Positions 8,778-17,867 of a DNA stretch of 64,000 bases are shown one piece after another. Location of the stretch: assembly GCF_020667845.1 (NCBI RefSeq), contig NZ_JAFMPQ010000017.1, forward strand, positions 1-64,000, read 5' to 3'. Source of the DNA: Cognatishimia sp. F0-27 (GTDB taxonomy: Bacteria > Pseudomonadota > Alphaproteobacteria > Rhodobacterales > Rhodobacteraceae). A program made the translations under genes and the position numbers. Numbering within the stretch: position 1 is the first letter of the stretch; every line of letters starts with the position of its first letter. The notes under the pieces are model-generated. The model saw only the letters and a program-made list of their open reading frames with translations. It did no database searches and had not been told where the DNA came from.

Positions 8778-8792
8778 ATTGTCAGATTTGAC
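8778..8792 (+). promoter_or_regulatory. candidate iron-responsive operator upstream of fbpA
   Basis: ATTGTCAGATTTGAC lies 82-96 bases upstream of the fbpA ATG. It matches sequences found upstream of fbpB/hemP (two overlapping copies, 25799-25825) and upstream of the hypothetical gene at 23906. The core GTC-N6-GAC is dyad-symmetric. The regulator is not identified here; an IscR/RirA-type (Rrf2) iron regulator would be my first candidate. Confidence 0.5.
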
Positions 8793-8951
8793 CGAAGACG
8801 CAGACCTGTTGATTGTACGGCAGAAATCTCCGCCAACCGTCGAAAAATTTGGTGAAATGGCCCGCCAGGCGTTCAGGACTGCTCGCATCTGCTTTGTGAC
8901 CGGCACGGATCCGCGGCCGGCATTCGCATTCGGGCAGGCCCGATTTGGCTA

Positions 8952-9386
8952 CTAAAGCTGCGCCAGACGAATCAGCAGGGCGCGCATCTGTGCGGCTTCC
9001 TCGGCGCTGAACTCCGCCATCAGCGCGGTATCGAACCGCTGCGCCTCTTTCACGAGGTCACGGAACACCCGCGCGCCTGTGGGGGTCAGGGACAGCATTT
9101 CATGACGACGATCATCGGAGCGTGTCTGGCGTTCGAGGAACCGCTTTTCTTCGAGCGCACGCACGGCGCGGCTGACCTTCGTCTTGTGCATCCGCGCCCG
9201 GCCACAGATCTCCTTGGCGGTCATCGCGCCGTAGCGACCAAGGTGGAAAAGCACCCGCCATTCCGTGCGCAGCATGCCGTAGCGGTCCTTGTAAGCACCC
9301 TCAAAAGACCGGCTCGTGACATCCGCCGCTTGGTTGAGCAGGTAGGGCATGAAATCCCTCAGATCAAAAGGCGCGCTTTCTGACAT
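8952..9386 (-). CDS. MarR-family regulator, probably of homogentisate catabolism
   Basis: A 144-residue winged-helix protein, MSESAPFDLRDFMPYLLNQ at the start. It shows LRTEWRVLFHLGRYG, helix-turn-helix MTAKEICGRARMHKTKVSRAV and wing DDRRHEMLSLTPTG, typical MarR architecture and length. Transcribed divergently from hmgA with 72 bases between the two ATGs, in which a TAGTTAC-N4-GCAACTA inverted repeat sits. HmgR-type repressors of homogentisate operons belong to other families in pseudomonads (IclR) but MarR members do this job elsewhere; the role is inferred from position. Confidence 0.8.
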   Translation of the reverse strand: MSESAPFDLRDFMPYLLNQAADVTSRSFEGAYKDRYGMLRTEWRVLFHLGRYGAMTAKEICGRARMHKTKVSRAVRALEEKRFLERQTRSDDRRHEMLSLTPTGARVFRDLVKEAQRFDTALMAEFSAEEAAQMRALLIRLAQL

Positions 9387-9406
9387 CGATCGATTTTCAC
9401 GGTTGT

Positions 9407-9424
9407 TAGTTACAAAAGCAACTA
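9407..9424. promoter_or_regulatory. inverted repeat between marR and hmgA, likely operator
   Basis: TAGTTAC, four bases (AAAA) and GCAACTA pair at six of seven positions. The repeat is centred 43 bases before the hmgA ATG and 30 bases before the marR ATG, a place from which one dimer could control both genes. Binding by the adjacent MarR protein is inference. Confidence 0.5.
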
Positions 9425-9458
9425 CTACGACTCGGCCAGCTAGAAAAAGGATGATCTG

Positions 9459-10820
9459 ATGAACATGGACAGCGCCCCTGACGGTCTCCGCTCTGCCGCC
9501 TCTCCGGTCGGCACCCATCCGGGCTACATGCCGGGTTTCGGCAATGACTTTGAAACCGAAGCATTGCCCGGTGCCCTGCCGCAGGGAATGAACTCCCCCC
9601 AGAAGGTGAACTATGGCCTTTACGGCGAGCAGCTTTCCGGCACTGCGTTCACCGCGCCCAGCCATCAGAACGAGCGGACCTGGTGTTACCGCATCCGGCC
9701 ATCCGTCAAGCACACACACCGGTTTACCAAGATCGATCTGCCATACTGGAAGTCTGCTCCGCATGTGGATCCTGATGTGATTTCCCTGGGCCAGTATCGT
9801 TGGGATCCGGTGCCGCATAGCGAAGCGGGTCTGACCTGGCTCACGGGCATGCGCACCATGACCACCGCCGGTGACGTCAATACGCAGGTGGGCATGGCCA
9901 GCCATATCTACCTTGTCACCGAAAGCATGAAAGACGCCTATTTCTACTCGGCGGATTCCGAGCTTCTTGTCGTCCCGCAGGAAGGCCGCCTCCGCTTCGC
10001 GACGGAATTGGGTGTGATCGACATCGAGCCGCAGGAAATCGCCATCATCCCGCGCGGGCTCGTCTATCGGGTCGAGGTTCTGGAAGGCCCGTGCCGGGGT
10101 TTTGTCTGCGAGAATTACGGTCAGAAATTCGATTTGCCGGGGCGCGGACCGATCGGAGCCAACTGCATGGCGAACCGGCGCGACTTCAAGACGCCCGTCG
10201 CCGCGTTCGAAGATCGCGAAACCCCATCGACAGTGACGGTGAAATGGGCTGGCCAGTTTCACGAGACCCGGATCGGGCACAGCCCGCTAGACGTGGTGGC
10301 GTGGCATGGCAATTACGCGCCCTGCAAATACGATCTGCGGACCTATTGCCCGGTCGGCGCAATCCTGTTCGATCACCCCGACCCGTCCATCTTCACCGTG
10401 CTGACCGCGCCATCGGGCGTCGAAGGGACGGCGAATATCGACTTCGTGCTGTTCCGGGATCGCTGGATGGTGGCCGAGGATACGTTCCGCCCGCCCTGGT
10501 ATCACAAGAACGTCATGTCCGAGCTGATGGGCAACATCTTTGGCATCTACGACGCCAAACCAAAGGGGTTCGTGCCCGGTGGCATGAGCCTTCACAACAT
10601 GATGTTGCCGCATGGGCCCGACAAGACGGCCTTCGAGGGGGCCTCCAACGCCGATCTTGCGCCGGAATACCTCGCCAACACCATGAGTTTCATGTTCGAA
10701 ACCCGCTTCCCGCAGCACCTGACCGCCTTTGCTGCAAACGAAGCCCCGCTTCAGGATGACTACATCGATTGCTGGGCCGATCTTGAAAAGAAATTCGACG
10801 GGACGCCGGGCAAGAAATGA
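9459..10820 (+). CDS. hmgA: homogentisate 1,2-dioxygenase
   Basis: Opens the aromatic ring of homogentisate, the central intermediate of phenylalanine and tyrosine breakdown, to give maleylacetoacetate. 453 residues, normal for the family. Hallmarks: [20 protein letters not shown] at the N-terminus, the [20 protein letters not shown] region, and the iron site in the C-terminal domain with WYHKNVMSE (His and Glu ligands) and [12 protein letters not shown] (the last His ligand). AAAAAGGAT precedes the ATG. It heads a tightly packed operon; the next gene overlaps its stop by four bases (ATGA). Confidence 0.97.
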   Translation: MNMDSAPDGLRSAASPVGTHPGYMPGFGNDFETEALPGALPQGMNSPQKVNYGLYGEQLSGTAFTAPSHQNERTWCYRIRPSVKHTHRFTKIDLPYWKSAPHVDPDVISLGQYRWDPVPHSEAGLTWLTGMRTMTTAGDVNTQVGMASHIYLVTESMKDAYFYSADSELLVVPQEGRLRFATELGVIDIEPQEIAIIPRGLVYRVEVLEGPCRGFVCENYGQKFDLPGRGPIGANCMANRRDFKTPVAAFEDRETPSTVTVKWAGQFHETRIGHSPLDVVAWHGNYAPCKYDLRTYCPVGAILFDHPDPSIFTVLTAPSGVEGTANIDFVLFRDRWMVAEDTFRPPWYHKNVMSELMGNIFGIYDAKPKGFVPGGMSLHNMMLPHGPDKTAFEGASNADLAPEYLANTMSFMFETRFPQHLTAFAANEAPLQDDYIDCWADLEKKFDGTPGKK

Positions 10821-11767
10821 AAATTGCGCATCTGGGTTTCCCCGAAGGAACGGGGTTTTGCATCGAAACGGACGGCGTGTTGCGCAAGGCCGCAGCGCCG
10901 GGTCTGCTTGCCGCGCTGGGTGGTGCGGGGTTTGACACGGTTGGCGGTGACCTTGGCCCGCTTGACCCGTGTGACGCGGACGCGCCTTTGCCGCAGAGCC
11001 ACACGTTTCTCGATGGCTCCGCCTATGTGAACCATGTCGATCTGGTCCGGCGCGCGCGCGGCGCGGAGATGCCGGAGCGATTCTGGACCGATCCGCTCAT
11101 GTATCAGGGCTGCGCGGTGTTTGACGGGCCAATGGCGCGGATCACGGGCGAGGAAGCCTGGGGCATCGATTTCGAAGCCGAGGTTGCCGTGATCACCGGC
11201 GACGTGCCACGCGGCGCAAGCGCGGGCGAGGCGGCGGATGCGGTCCTTTTTGTCATGCTTCTCAATGACATATCCCTGCGGAACCTGATCCCGGACGAGC
11301 TGTCCAAAGGCTTCGGCTTTGTGCAATCAAAACCGCCCTCCGCCTGTTCGCCTTTCGCGGTGAGTCCCGACGCGCTTGCGGGTTGGGACGGTCGCAAGCT
11401 TCACGCAACCATGTGCGTCGATCTCAACGGCGCGCCTTTTGGACGGACGCAGGCGGGCGAAGACATGACGTTCGATTTTGGCCAGTTGATCGCGCATGCC
11501 GCCAAGACACGGGCCTTGCCCGCAGGCACGGTGATCGGGTCCGGCACCGTATCCAACCGTGATGACAGCGGCGGCCCCGGCTTGCCGGTGGCGCAAGGCG
11601 GACGGGGCTATAGCTGCATTGCAGAGCAGCGCATGGTCGAAACCTTGTTGCACGGGACTGCCGCGACATCGTTTCTCAAGACCGGCGATACCGTGTCGAT
11701 CTGGATGGAAGATGCGTCCGGGCGCGATCTCTTCGGAGCCATAACCCAAAAGGTGGAGACCACATGA
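10817..11767 (+). CDS. fahA: fumarylacetoacetate hydrolase
   Basis: 316-residue FAH-family protein that would split fumarylacetoacetate into fumarate and acetoacetate, the last step of homogentisate breakdown. The FAH domain carries [15 protein letters not shown] (acidic metal ligands), [22 protein letters not shown] and GTVSNRDD. Shorter than eukaryotic fumarylacetoacetase (about 420) but typical of the bacterial single-domain form. ATGA overlap with hmgA and with the following gene shows tight coupling. The pathway also needs a maleylacetoacetate isomerase (GST fold); none is in this window. Confidence 0.9.
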   Translation: MKIAHLGFPEGTGFCIETDGVLRKAAAPGLLAALGGAGFDTVGGDLGPLDPCDADAPLPQSHTFLDGSAYVNHVDLVRRARGAEMPERFWTDPLMYQGCAVFDGPMARITGEEAWGIDFEAEVAVITGDVPRGASAGEAADAVLFVMLLNDISLRNLIPDELSKGFGFVQSKPPSACSPFAVSPDALAGWDGRKLHATMCVDLNGAPFGRTQAGEDMTFDFGQLIAHAAKTRALPAGTVIGSGTVSNRDDSGGPGLPVAQGGRGYSCIAEQRMVETLLHGTAATSFLKTGDTVSIWMEDASGRDLFGAITQKVETT

Positions 11768-12714
11768 GCAAGGCTTTCGCGTCGCAAGGCGACATGACAG
11801 AAAAAACCATCACCTTCGAAGAGGTCGGCCGTGATCTCTGGGCCTTTACTGCCGAGGGTGATCCGAATTCCGGCGTCATCATCGGCGATGAAAGCGTGAT
11901 GATTGTTGAAGCGCAGGCCACCCCGCGCCTTGCGCAGAAAGTCATCGAAAAGGTTCGATCTGTCACCGACAAGCCGATCACCCATCTTGTTCTGACCCAT
12001 TACCACGCGGTGCGCGTGCTCGGTGCAAGCGCCTATGGCGCCGATCAGATCATCATGTCCGATGTTGCGCGCGGCATGGTCGAGGAACGCGGTCAGGAGG
12101 ACTGGGACAGCGAGTTCCAACGCTTCCCGCGCCTGTTCGAAGGCCATGAAAGCATTCCCGGCCTGACCTATCCGACCACGACTTTCAGCGACAGCATGAC
12201 CGTCTATCTTGGCAAGCGGCGGGTGGATATCAGGCATGTCGGGCGCGCGCACACCGCAGGCGACGCGGTGATCCACGTGCCGGATGAAAACGTGATGTTC
12301 ACCGGCGATATCGTTGAGGATCATTCCGCCTGCTATTGCGGCGATGGGTATTTCGCCGATTGGGGCACCACGCTCGACGCGATCAAGGCTTTTGACGTCG
12401 ATGCCATCGCCCCCGGTCGCGGCGGCGCACTGATCGGCAAGGACGCGGTCGCGCGCGCCATCGAAAGCACCCGCGATTTTGTGCGTTCGACCTATGAGCC
12501 TGCGGCGCGCGTGGCCGCACGCAGCGGCACGCTCAAGGAAGCCTGGGATGCGGTGCGCGCGGAATGCGATCCGAAGTTCAAGGATTACGCGATCTATGAG
12601 CATTGCCTGCCGTTCAACGTAAGCCGTGCCTATGACGAAGCGCGCGGCATCAGCCATCCGCGCATCTGGACGGACAAGCGCGATATCGAGATGTGGGAGC
12701 AGTTGCAGGGCTGA
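11764..12714 (+). CDS. metallo-beta-lactamase-fold protein with altered metal motif
   Basis: 316 residues with the MBL fold: GVIIGDESVMIVEAQ, then the metal-binding loop LTHYHAVRVLGASAYGA, HVGRAHTAGDAVIH and FTGDIVEDHS. The usual HxHxDH signature reads HYHAVR: the first two His are kept, while the Asp and last His that bind the second metal are lost. The later His and Asp positions (RAHTAGD, TGDIVEDH) remain, so one metal may still bind. Overlaps the fahA stop by four bases and precedes the flavin monooxygenase, so it belongs to the homogentisate operon. A step in aromatic catabolism is plausible but its reaction is unknown; I would not assign isomerase activity without a test. Confidence 0.8.
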   Translation: MSKAFASQGDMTEKTITFEEVGRDLWAFTAEGDPNSGVIIGDESVMIVEAQATPRLAQKVIEKVRSVTDKPITHLVLTHYHAVRVLGASAYGADQIIMSDVARGMVEERGQEDWDSEFQRFPRLFEGHESIPGLTYPTTTFSDSMTVYLGKRRVDIRHVGRAHTAGDAVIHVPDENVMFTGDIVEDHSACYCGDGYFADWGTTLDAIKAFDVDAIAPGRGGALIGKDAVARAIESTRDFVRSTYEPAARVAARSGTLKEAWDAVRAECDPKFKDYAIYEHCLPFNVSRAYDEARGISHPRIWTDKRDIEMWEQLQG

Positions 12715-12749
12715 TCGACCCTGCGGAGGCGCCTCCAGGAGAAAAGACC

Positions 12750-14381
12750 ATGGTTGCCGAGCGATACAAGACCGCGTTCACGCTCTACCCCTACGAACCC
12801 GTCGTGGCGGCGCAAGGCGGAGCCGTCACGCGCCACCCGGTGGTGATCATCGGGGGCGGGCCGGTGGGCCTTGCCCTCGCGCTCGATCTCGGGCGACGCG
12901 GGACGCCGGCGCTTGTGCTTGACGATCACGAGGGTGCCGGGCTTGGCTCCAAGGCGATATGTTTTGCCAAGCGGACACTGGATATTGCCACCCGCCTCGG
13001 CGCCGGCGCGCCAATGCTCGAAAAGGGTGTCGTGTGGAATGTGGGCAAGGTCTTTTACGGCGACGGCAAGTTGTTCGAATTCGACCTTCTGCCGGAAGAG
13101 GGTCACCGCAATCCGGCCTTCATCAATCTGCAACAGCCCTATTTCGAGAAGTATCTCGTGGATGCGATCCGCGTGGCGCAAGCGCAAGGCGCGCCGATTG
13201 AGATCAGGGGCCGGAACCGGGTTACATCCGTAACGCCCGCGACCGATAGGACGACGCTGGAAATAGAGACGCCAGACGGCCCGTACCGGCTTGAGGCGGA
13301 TTGGGTTGTGGCCTGCGACGGTGCGCGCTCTCCGACGCGCGACATGCTGGGTCTGAGTTTTGACGGGCGCGTGTTCGAGGATAATTTCCTGATCGCGGAT
13401 GTCCGGATGAAGGCGGATTTCCCGACGGAGCGCTGGTTCTGGTTCGAGCCGCCCTTCGAGAATGCGGGCCAGTCCGCGCTGCTGCACAAACAACCGGACG
13501 ACATCTGGCGTATCGATTTTCAGCTTGGCTGGGATATTGACCGCGAGGCAGAGCTTGAGCCGGACCGGATCCGCGCACGGGTTGACGCGATGCTGTCCTC
13601 ACAGACCGGGGCGGTGCCGGAATACAGCCTCGAATGGACCTCCATCTACACGTTCCAATGCCGTCGGATGGAGCATTTCCGGCATGGCAGGATCTTCTTT
13701 GCGGGCGATAGCGCGCATCAAGTGTCTCCCTTTGGGGCGCGCGGGGCGAATTCCGGCGTGCAGGACGCGGAAAATCTCGCCTGGAAACTCGATTTGGTCG
13801 CCAAGGGGCAGGTGAGCGACACCCTCCTCGACACCTATGCCAGCGAACGCGCTTTCGCAGCCGATGAAAACATCCTGAATTCGTCGCGCGCGACGGACTT
13901 CATGACGCCGAAAACCGAAATCAGCCAGATCTTCCGCAACGCGGTTCTGGATCTGGCAGCCCATGCGCCTTTCGCGCGCCCCTTGGTGAATTCCGGACGG
14001 CTCTCGGTGCCTTGCGTTTATGACGGCTTCCCGCTTTTTGGCGAAGACGCGCTGGGCGGTCCGGACCGCACGCGGCCGGGCTCTGCATGTTGCGATGCGC
14101 CGGTGGAGGACGGGTTCCTGCTCGACCACCTTGACGGTCGGTTCACACTTCTGGCGCTTGGGGGCGACGCCCCGGAGGTCGCGGCCGATGAGGGGGTCGA
14201 CCTGCATGTCGTGCACCTGCCACGCGTTTCACGGGAATTGCGGGACCGGTATCTGGGCGATGCGCCCAGCGCGATATACCTGATCCGGCCGGATCAGCAT
14301 GTGGTGGCCCGCTGGCCGGAGTTTGACCATGCGCGTGTGCGAGAGGCTCTGGAACAAAGCCTTGGAAGGACGCTGACATGA
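12750..14381 (+). CDS. FAD-dependent aromatic hydroxylase (MhpA/MhaA-like)
   Basis: 543-residue group A flavin monooxygenase. Start chosen at 12750, with AGGAG 9 bases upstream; the frame opens further upstream but overlaps the MBL gene. Dinucleotide fold VVIIGGGPVGLALALDLGRRG near residue 30, DG motif VACDGARSPTRD near 195, and GD motif FFAGDSAHQVSPFGARG near 320 binding the FAD ribose; a thioredoxin-like C-terminal region follows. These enzymes hydroxylate phenols with NAD(P)H and O2. In this operon, formation of homogentisate from a hydroxyphenylacetate is the natural guess, as with MhaA of Pseudomonas putida; 3-(3-hydroxyphenyl)propionate hydroxylase is the alternative by family. The 66-residue gene downstream overlaps by four bases. 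Confidence 0.85.
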   Translation: MVAERYKTAFTLYPYEPVVAAQGGAVTRHPVVIIGGGPVGLALALDLGRRGTPALVLDDHEGAGLGSKAICFAKRTLDIATRLGAGAPMLEKGVVWNVGKVFYGDGKLFEFDLLPEEGHRNPAFINLQQPYFEKYLVDAIRVAQAQGAPIEIRGRNRVTSVTPATDRTTLEIETPDGPYRLEADWVVACDGARSPTRDMLGLSFDGRVFEDNFLIADVRMKADFPTERWFWFEPPFENAGQSALLHKQPDDIWRIDFQLGWDIDREAELEPDRIRARVDAMLSSQTGAVPEYSLEWTSIYTFQCRRMEHFRHGRIFFAGDSAHQVSPFGARGANSGVQDAENLAWKLDLVAKGQVSDTLLDTYASERAFAADENILNSSRATDFMTPKTEISQIFRNAVLDLAAHAPFARPLVNSGRLSVPCVYDGFPLFGEDALGGPDRTRPGSACCDAPVEDGFLLDHLDGRFTLLALGGDAPEVAADEGVDLHVVHLPRVSRELRDRYLGDAPSAIYLIRPDQHVVARWPEFDHARVREALEQSLGRTLT

Positions 14382-14578
14382 GCGTGATGCGTGAGCCGAA
14401 TATCGATGATCCGGATGGGTTCTATCAGGAATTGCTGACCGCGCATAACGGGCTGAGCAAGGCTGACAGTGATGCGCTCAATGCGCGGCTGATCCTCGTT
14501 CTGGCCAATCACATCGGCGACCGCGCAGTCCTGCGCGCGGCGCTTGCCTTGGCGCAGTCCGGACCGTCTGAGACCTGA
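14378..14578 (+). CDS. DUF2783-type small protein, possible hydroxylase coupling partner
   Basis: 66 residues: MSVMREPNIDDPDGFYQELL, then AHNGLSKADSDALNARLILVLANHIGD and a helical tail. No cysteines, no signal peptide and no membrane segment; it is predicted all-helical. I recognise it as the DUF2783 family. The start overlaps the monooxygenase stop by ATGA. In Pseudomonas putida the two-component 3-hydroxyphenylacetate hydroxylase consists of a large flavoprotein (MhaA) and a small coupling protein (MhaB), so this could be the small partner. That parallel is inference from size and gene order. Confidence 0.7.
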   Translation: MSVMREPNIDDPDGFYQELLTAHNGLSKADSDALNARLILVLANHIGDRAVLRAALALAQSGPSET

Positions 14579-14645
14579 CCGGACCTCTCCAACCTGATTG
14601 CGTGCAGGATATTCGGAGATCAGGACCGGACCCAGAATTCAAGGC

Positions 14646-14682
14646 TTGCGCCTCTCCATAATTCACATATACATGAATTATG
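14646..14682 (+). promoter_or_regulatory. ars operon promoter and ArsR operator overlapping the start codon
   Basis: CATAATTCA (14657-14665), eight bases and TGAATTATG (14674-14682) form a perfect 9-bp inverted repeat that ends inside the ATG of the ArsR-ArsC gene. A promoter TTGCGC (14646-14651), 16 bases, TATACA (14668-14673) fits within the same stretch and would start transcription at or next to base 14680. AT-rich dyads of this kind are typical ArsR sites. No ribosome-binding sequence precedes the ATG. Confidence 0.65.
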
Positions 14683-15531
14683 GAATCACTGGTTACCCAA
14701 AGACTCACAACCCTCGGTCACCCGCAGCGCCTTGCGGTGTTTCGGCTGCTGATGCGTCGTTACCCGGACCGCGTGCCGGCCACGGAAATCGCACATGCGC
14801 TCGGCCTGAAGCCAAATACCCTCTCGACCTATCTCAATGCACTGCGTCAGTGCGGTCTTGTTACCCAGACGCGGGATGGCACCTCGCTGCGCTATGCCAT
14901 CGACATGATGCACGCGCGGGAAACCGTGACCTACCTGATGCAGGAGTGTTGCCGCGGGCGACCGGAAATCTGCGAAACCAACGCGGTCGGCGCGTTGCGG
15001 CCTCACGCGGGGCAGGAGCAGGGGCAGGGGCGGTATTCTGTCCTGTTTGTCTGCACCGGAAACTCCGCGCGTTCCATCATGGCTGAAGCCATCCTGCGCG
15101 CAGAAAGGCCCGACCGCTTTGAGGCCTTTTCTGCGGGGACGCATCCGCGCGGAGCGCCGCACCCGATGGCGCTCGACCTGTTGCGCGCCAAGGGGCATCC
15201 GATTGACATGCTGCGGTCTAAGTCGGTCGATGACCTGCGCGCCTCCGACGCCCCGCATTTCGACTTCGTCTTTACCGTCTGCGACCAGGCCGCGAACGAG
15301 GATTGTCCTGTCTGGACCGGAACGCCCATCGCAACCCATTGGGGGCTTCCCGACCCGGCGGCCGTGCAAGGCACCGATGCCGAACGGGCGCTTGCCTTTC
15401 AACAAACCTATGGCGCATTGCACAACCGTATCCGTGCGTTTACCGCCCTACCGGTCGAGACATTGGACCGGGTCGCGCTGCAACGCGCGGTTGACGATAT
15501 CGCCCGCAACCCCACCGGAGAGCTCTCGTGA
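14680..15531 (+). CDS. ArsR repressor fused to low-molecular-weight-phosphatase-type arsenate reductase
   Basis: 283 residues with two domains. Residues 1-95 are an ArsR winged helix ([18 protein letters not shown], then [19 protein letters not shown]). Residues 117-260 are an LMW-PTP-type ArsC with the active loop [12 protein letters not shown] (C-x5-R, Cys at about 125) and [16 protein letters not shown] supplying the later cysteines of the thioredoxin-coupled relay. The fusion would sense arsenite and reduce arsenate in one chain; CC near residue 86 ([11 protein letters not shown]) is a candidate arsenite site. First gene of an operon with GAPDH and ArsJ. Leaderless translation is suggested by the operator abutting the start codon. 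Confidence 0.93.
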   Translation: MESLVTQRLTTLGHPQRLAVFRLLMRRYPDRVPATEIAHALGLKPNTLSTYLNALRQCGLVTQTRDGTSLRYAIDMMHARETVTYLMQECCRGRPEICETNAVGALRPHAGQEQGQGRYSVLFVCTGNSARSIMAEAILRAERPDRFEAFSAGTHPRGAPHPMALDLLRAKGHPIDMLRSKSVDDLRASDAPHFDFVFTVCDQAANEDCPVWTGTPIATHWGLPDPAAVQGTDAERALAFQQTYGALHNRIRAFTALPVETLDRVALQRAVDDIARNPTGELS

Positions 15532-16526
15532 CCACCTACGCAATCAACGGCCTCGGCCGGATCGGCAAACTTGCCCTCAAACCCTTGCTTGAAAAAGGGG
15601 CGCAGATTGCATTTCTCAACGACGCGGTGGGCGATCCGGCGATGCATGCCCATCTGCTTGAATTCGACACGGTGCATGGACGCTGGGACGCCGAATTTTC
15701 GTATGACGCGGAGTCTCTCACCGTGGATGGCACATGTTTGCCCTTTGTCGGCGCACGCGCGCTTGAGGATCTGCCGCTTGACGGGGTCGATGTGGTCATC
15801 GACTGCACCGGTGCGTTCAAGACCGACGCCGCGCTAGCGCCCTATTTCGCGGCGGGTGTGAAAAAGGTGATCATTTCTGCTCCGGTCAAGGACGGCGACG
15901 CGGCAAACATCGTTTATGGCGTGAACCACGAGGTCTATGACCCGGCGCGCCATCGCATTGTCACAGCGGCCAGCTGCACGACCAATTGCCTCGCGCCGGT
16001 GGTGAAGGTCATCCATGAAGCGCTGGGCATCCGTCATGGGTCGATCACCACGATCCACGATGTGACCAACACGCAGACCATTGTCGACCGGCCCGCCAAG
16101 GATCTGCGCCGGGCGCGTTCCGCTCTGAACTCACTGATCCCAACCACCACGGGCAGTGCAACGGCCATCACGCTGATCTATCCCGAACTCAAGGGCCGCT
16201 TGAATGGCCATGCCGTGCGCGTGCCCTTGCTCAACGCGTCGCTCACCGATTGTGTCTTCGAGGTCGAAACCCCGACAAGTGCAGAAGCCGTCAACGCGCT
16301 TTTCAAGGATGCGGCAGACGGTCCGCTCAAGGGTATTCTCGGCTATGAGGAGCGCCCGCTCGTGTCGGCCGATTACACGAACGATACGCGGTCGAGCATC
16401 GTGGATGCGCCCTCGACCATGGTCGTCAACGGAACACAGGTGAAGGTCTATGCCTGGTATGACAACGAGATGGGGTATGCGCATCGCTTGGTCGATGTCG
16501 CGTTGATGGTGGGAGCCTCGCTGTGA
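15528..16526 (+). CDS. ArsJ-associated glyceraldehyde-3-phosphate dehydrogenase
   Basis: 332-residue GAPDH beginning (GTG) [17 protein letters not shown], the NAD-binding GxGRxGR-type motif, with the catalytic Cys in [10 protein letters not shown] near residue 150 and [11 protein letters not shown] near the end. In ars operons with arsJ this enzyme joins arsenate to glyceraldehyde-3-phosphate to make 1-arseno-3-phosphoglycerate, which ArsJ then exports. GTGA overlaps link it to both neighbours, so it serves arsenic resistance rather than glycolysis. Its 30-odd N-terminal residues differ from typical glycolytic GapA (FLNDAVGDP instead of NDLTD), in line with a specialised paralogue. Confidence 0.92.
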   Translation: MTTYAINGLGRIGKLALKPLLEKGAQIAFLNDAVGDPAMHAHLLEFDTVHGRWDAEFSYDAESLTVDGTCLPFVGARALEDLPLDGVDVVIDCTGAFKTDAALAPYFAAGVKKVIISAPVKDGDAANIVYGVNHEVYDPARHRIVTAASCTTNCLAPVVKVIHEALGIRHGSITTIHDVTNTQTIVDRPAKDLRRARSALNSLIPTTTGSATAITLIYPELKGRLNGHAVRVPLLNASLTDCVFEVETPTSAEAVNALFKDAADGPLKGILGYEERPLVSADYTNDTRSSIVDAPSTMVVNGTQVKVYAWYDNEMGYAHRLVDVALMVGASL

Positions 16527-17788
16527 CCGACGCGCCCGCGCGGTCCGACGGGCTTATGGCCTATGGCGTGGTGACGGCGGCCTATTGGGCCTTCATGCTG
16601 AGCGATGGTGCCTTGCGGATGCTGGTGCTGTTGCATTTCCACATTCTCGGCTTTTCTCCGGTGCAGCTGGCGTATCTGTTTGTGCTCTACGAGATTGCCG
16701 GCATGATCACCAACCTTTGCGCCGGATGGATTGCCGCGCGCTTTGGCTTGACCAGCACGCTCTATGCCGGTCTCGCGCTGCAGGTTCTGGCCTTGCTCGC
16801 GCTATCGCGGCTTGACCCTGCTTGGGCGACGGGCGTTTCGGTGGCCTTTGTCATGCTTGTGCAGGGCGCGAGCGGCGTGGCCAAGGATCTGGCCAAGATG
16901 TCGTCCAAGTCCGCAGTCAAACTGCTGGCGCCAAGCGAGGGTGGCGGCTTGTTTCGCTGGGTTGCGCTGCTCACCGGGTCCAAGAATGCGGTCAAGGGGC
17001 TGGGGTTCCTGCTTGGGTCTGCGTTGCTGGCGACGCTGGGTTTTGCCGGTGCCGTGCTCGGGATGGCGCTGATCCTCTTCGTCATTTTGCTGGCGGTTGT
17101 GCTGACCATGCCGGCGGGTCTTCCGCGCGGGAGCAAAGGCGCGAAATTCTCCGAGGTGTTCTCCAAATCGGCTAATGTGAACTGGCTCTCCGCCGCGCGC
17201 GTGTTTTTGTTCGGCGCGCGGGATGTCTGGTTTGTCGTCGGCATCCCGATCTATTTCTACGCGGTCTTGTCTGACGGATCCGAAGCCGGCAACCGCGCGG
17301 CCTTCTTTTCCATCGGTGGTTTCATGGCGCTCTGGATCATCTTGTATGGCGCGGTGCAGGCCAGCGCTCCCGCAATCCTGCGGGCGGCATCGCGCAGCGA
17401 AACCGACCTGGTCCATGCCGCGCGGCGCTGGGCATGGGCTTTGGCGGCAATCCCGGCGCTCCTCACCATTGCCGCGCTGGGCTCGGCGGGGCCGGACCCC
17501 TGGCTTACCGTTTCGCTTGTCATCGGGTTGTTGGCGTTTGGGGCCGTTTTTGCGGTGAATTCCGCGCTCCATTCCTATCTCATCCTGGCTTTCACAAAGG
17601 CCGAACGGGTGACGATGGATGTGGGCTTCTACTACATGGCCAATGCAGGCGGTCGCCTCCTTGGCACGGTGCTGTCCGGAGCCACCTACCAGAGTGGCGG
17701 GTTGTCCTTGATGCTGGCGACCGCCACGGTGATGGTCGGGGCGTCGGCGCTTCTGACCGGGCGCCTGACCCCACCCGATACCGCCTGA
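16523..17788 (+). CDS. arsJ: organoarsenical efflux protein ArsJ (MFS)
   Basis: 421-residue MFS permease starting with GTG in a GTGA overlap. About twelve hydrophobic segments; the family trait [25 protein letters not shown] opens the protein, followed by [21 protein letters not shown] and [17 protein letters not shown], which is distinctive for ArsJ. It exports 1-arseno-3-phosphoglycerate made by the preceding dehydrogenase; the compound falls apart outside the cell, removing arsenate. Last gene of the three-gene ars operon. No arsB, acr3 or arsH is present in the window. Confidence 0.93.
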   Translation: MTDAPARSDGLMAYGVVTAAYWAFMLSDGALRMLVLLHFHILGFSPVQLAYLFVLYEIAGMITNLCAGWIAARFGLTSTLYAGLALQVLALLALSRLDPAWATGVSVAFVMLVQGASGVAKDLAKMSSKSAVKLLAPSEGGGLFRWVALLTGSKNAVKGLGFLLGSALLATLGFAGAVLGMALILFVILLAVVLTMPAGLPRGSKGAKFSEVFSKSANVNWLSAARVFLFGARDVWFVVGIPIYFYAVLSDGSEAGNRAAFFSIGGFMALWIILYGAVQASAPAILRAASRSETDLVHAARRWAWALAAIPALLTIAALGSAGPDPWLTVSLVIGLLAFGAVFAVNSALHSYLILAFTKAERVTMDVGFYYMANAGGRLLGTVLSGATYQSGGLSLMLATATVMVGASALLTGRLTPPDTA

Positions 17789-17867
17789 GACCGGTCGCGC
17801 CTGTGGCTTTGCCTCTGGTTTTCGCGCTCACTTGCAATAGGTGACGCAGAGACCGAAGGAGGACCCG

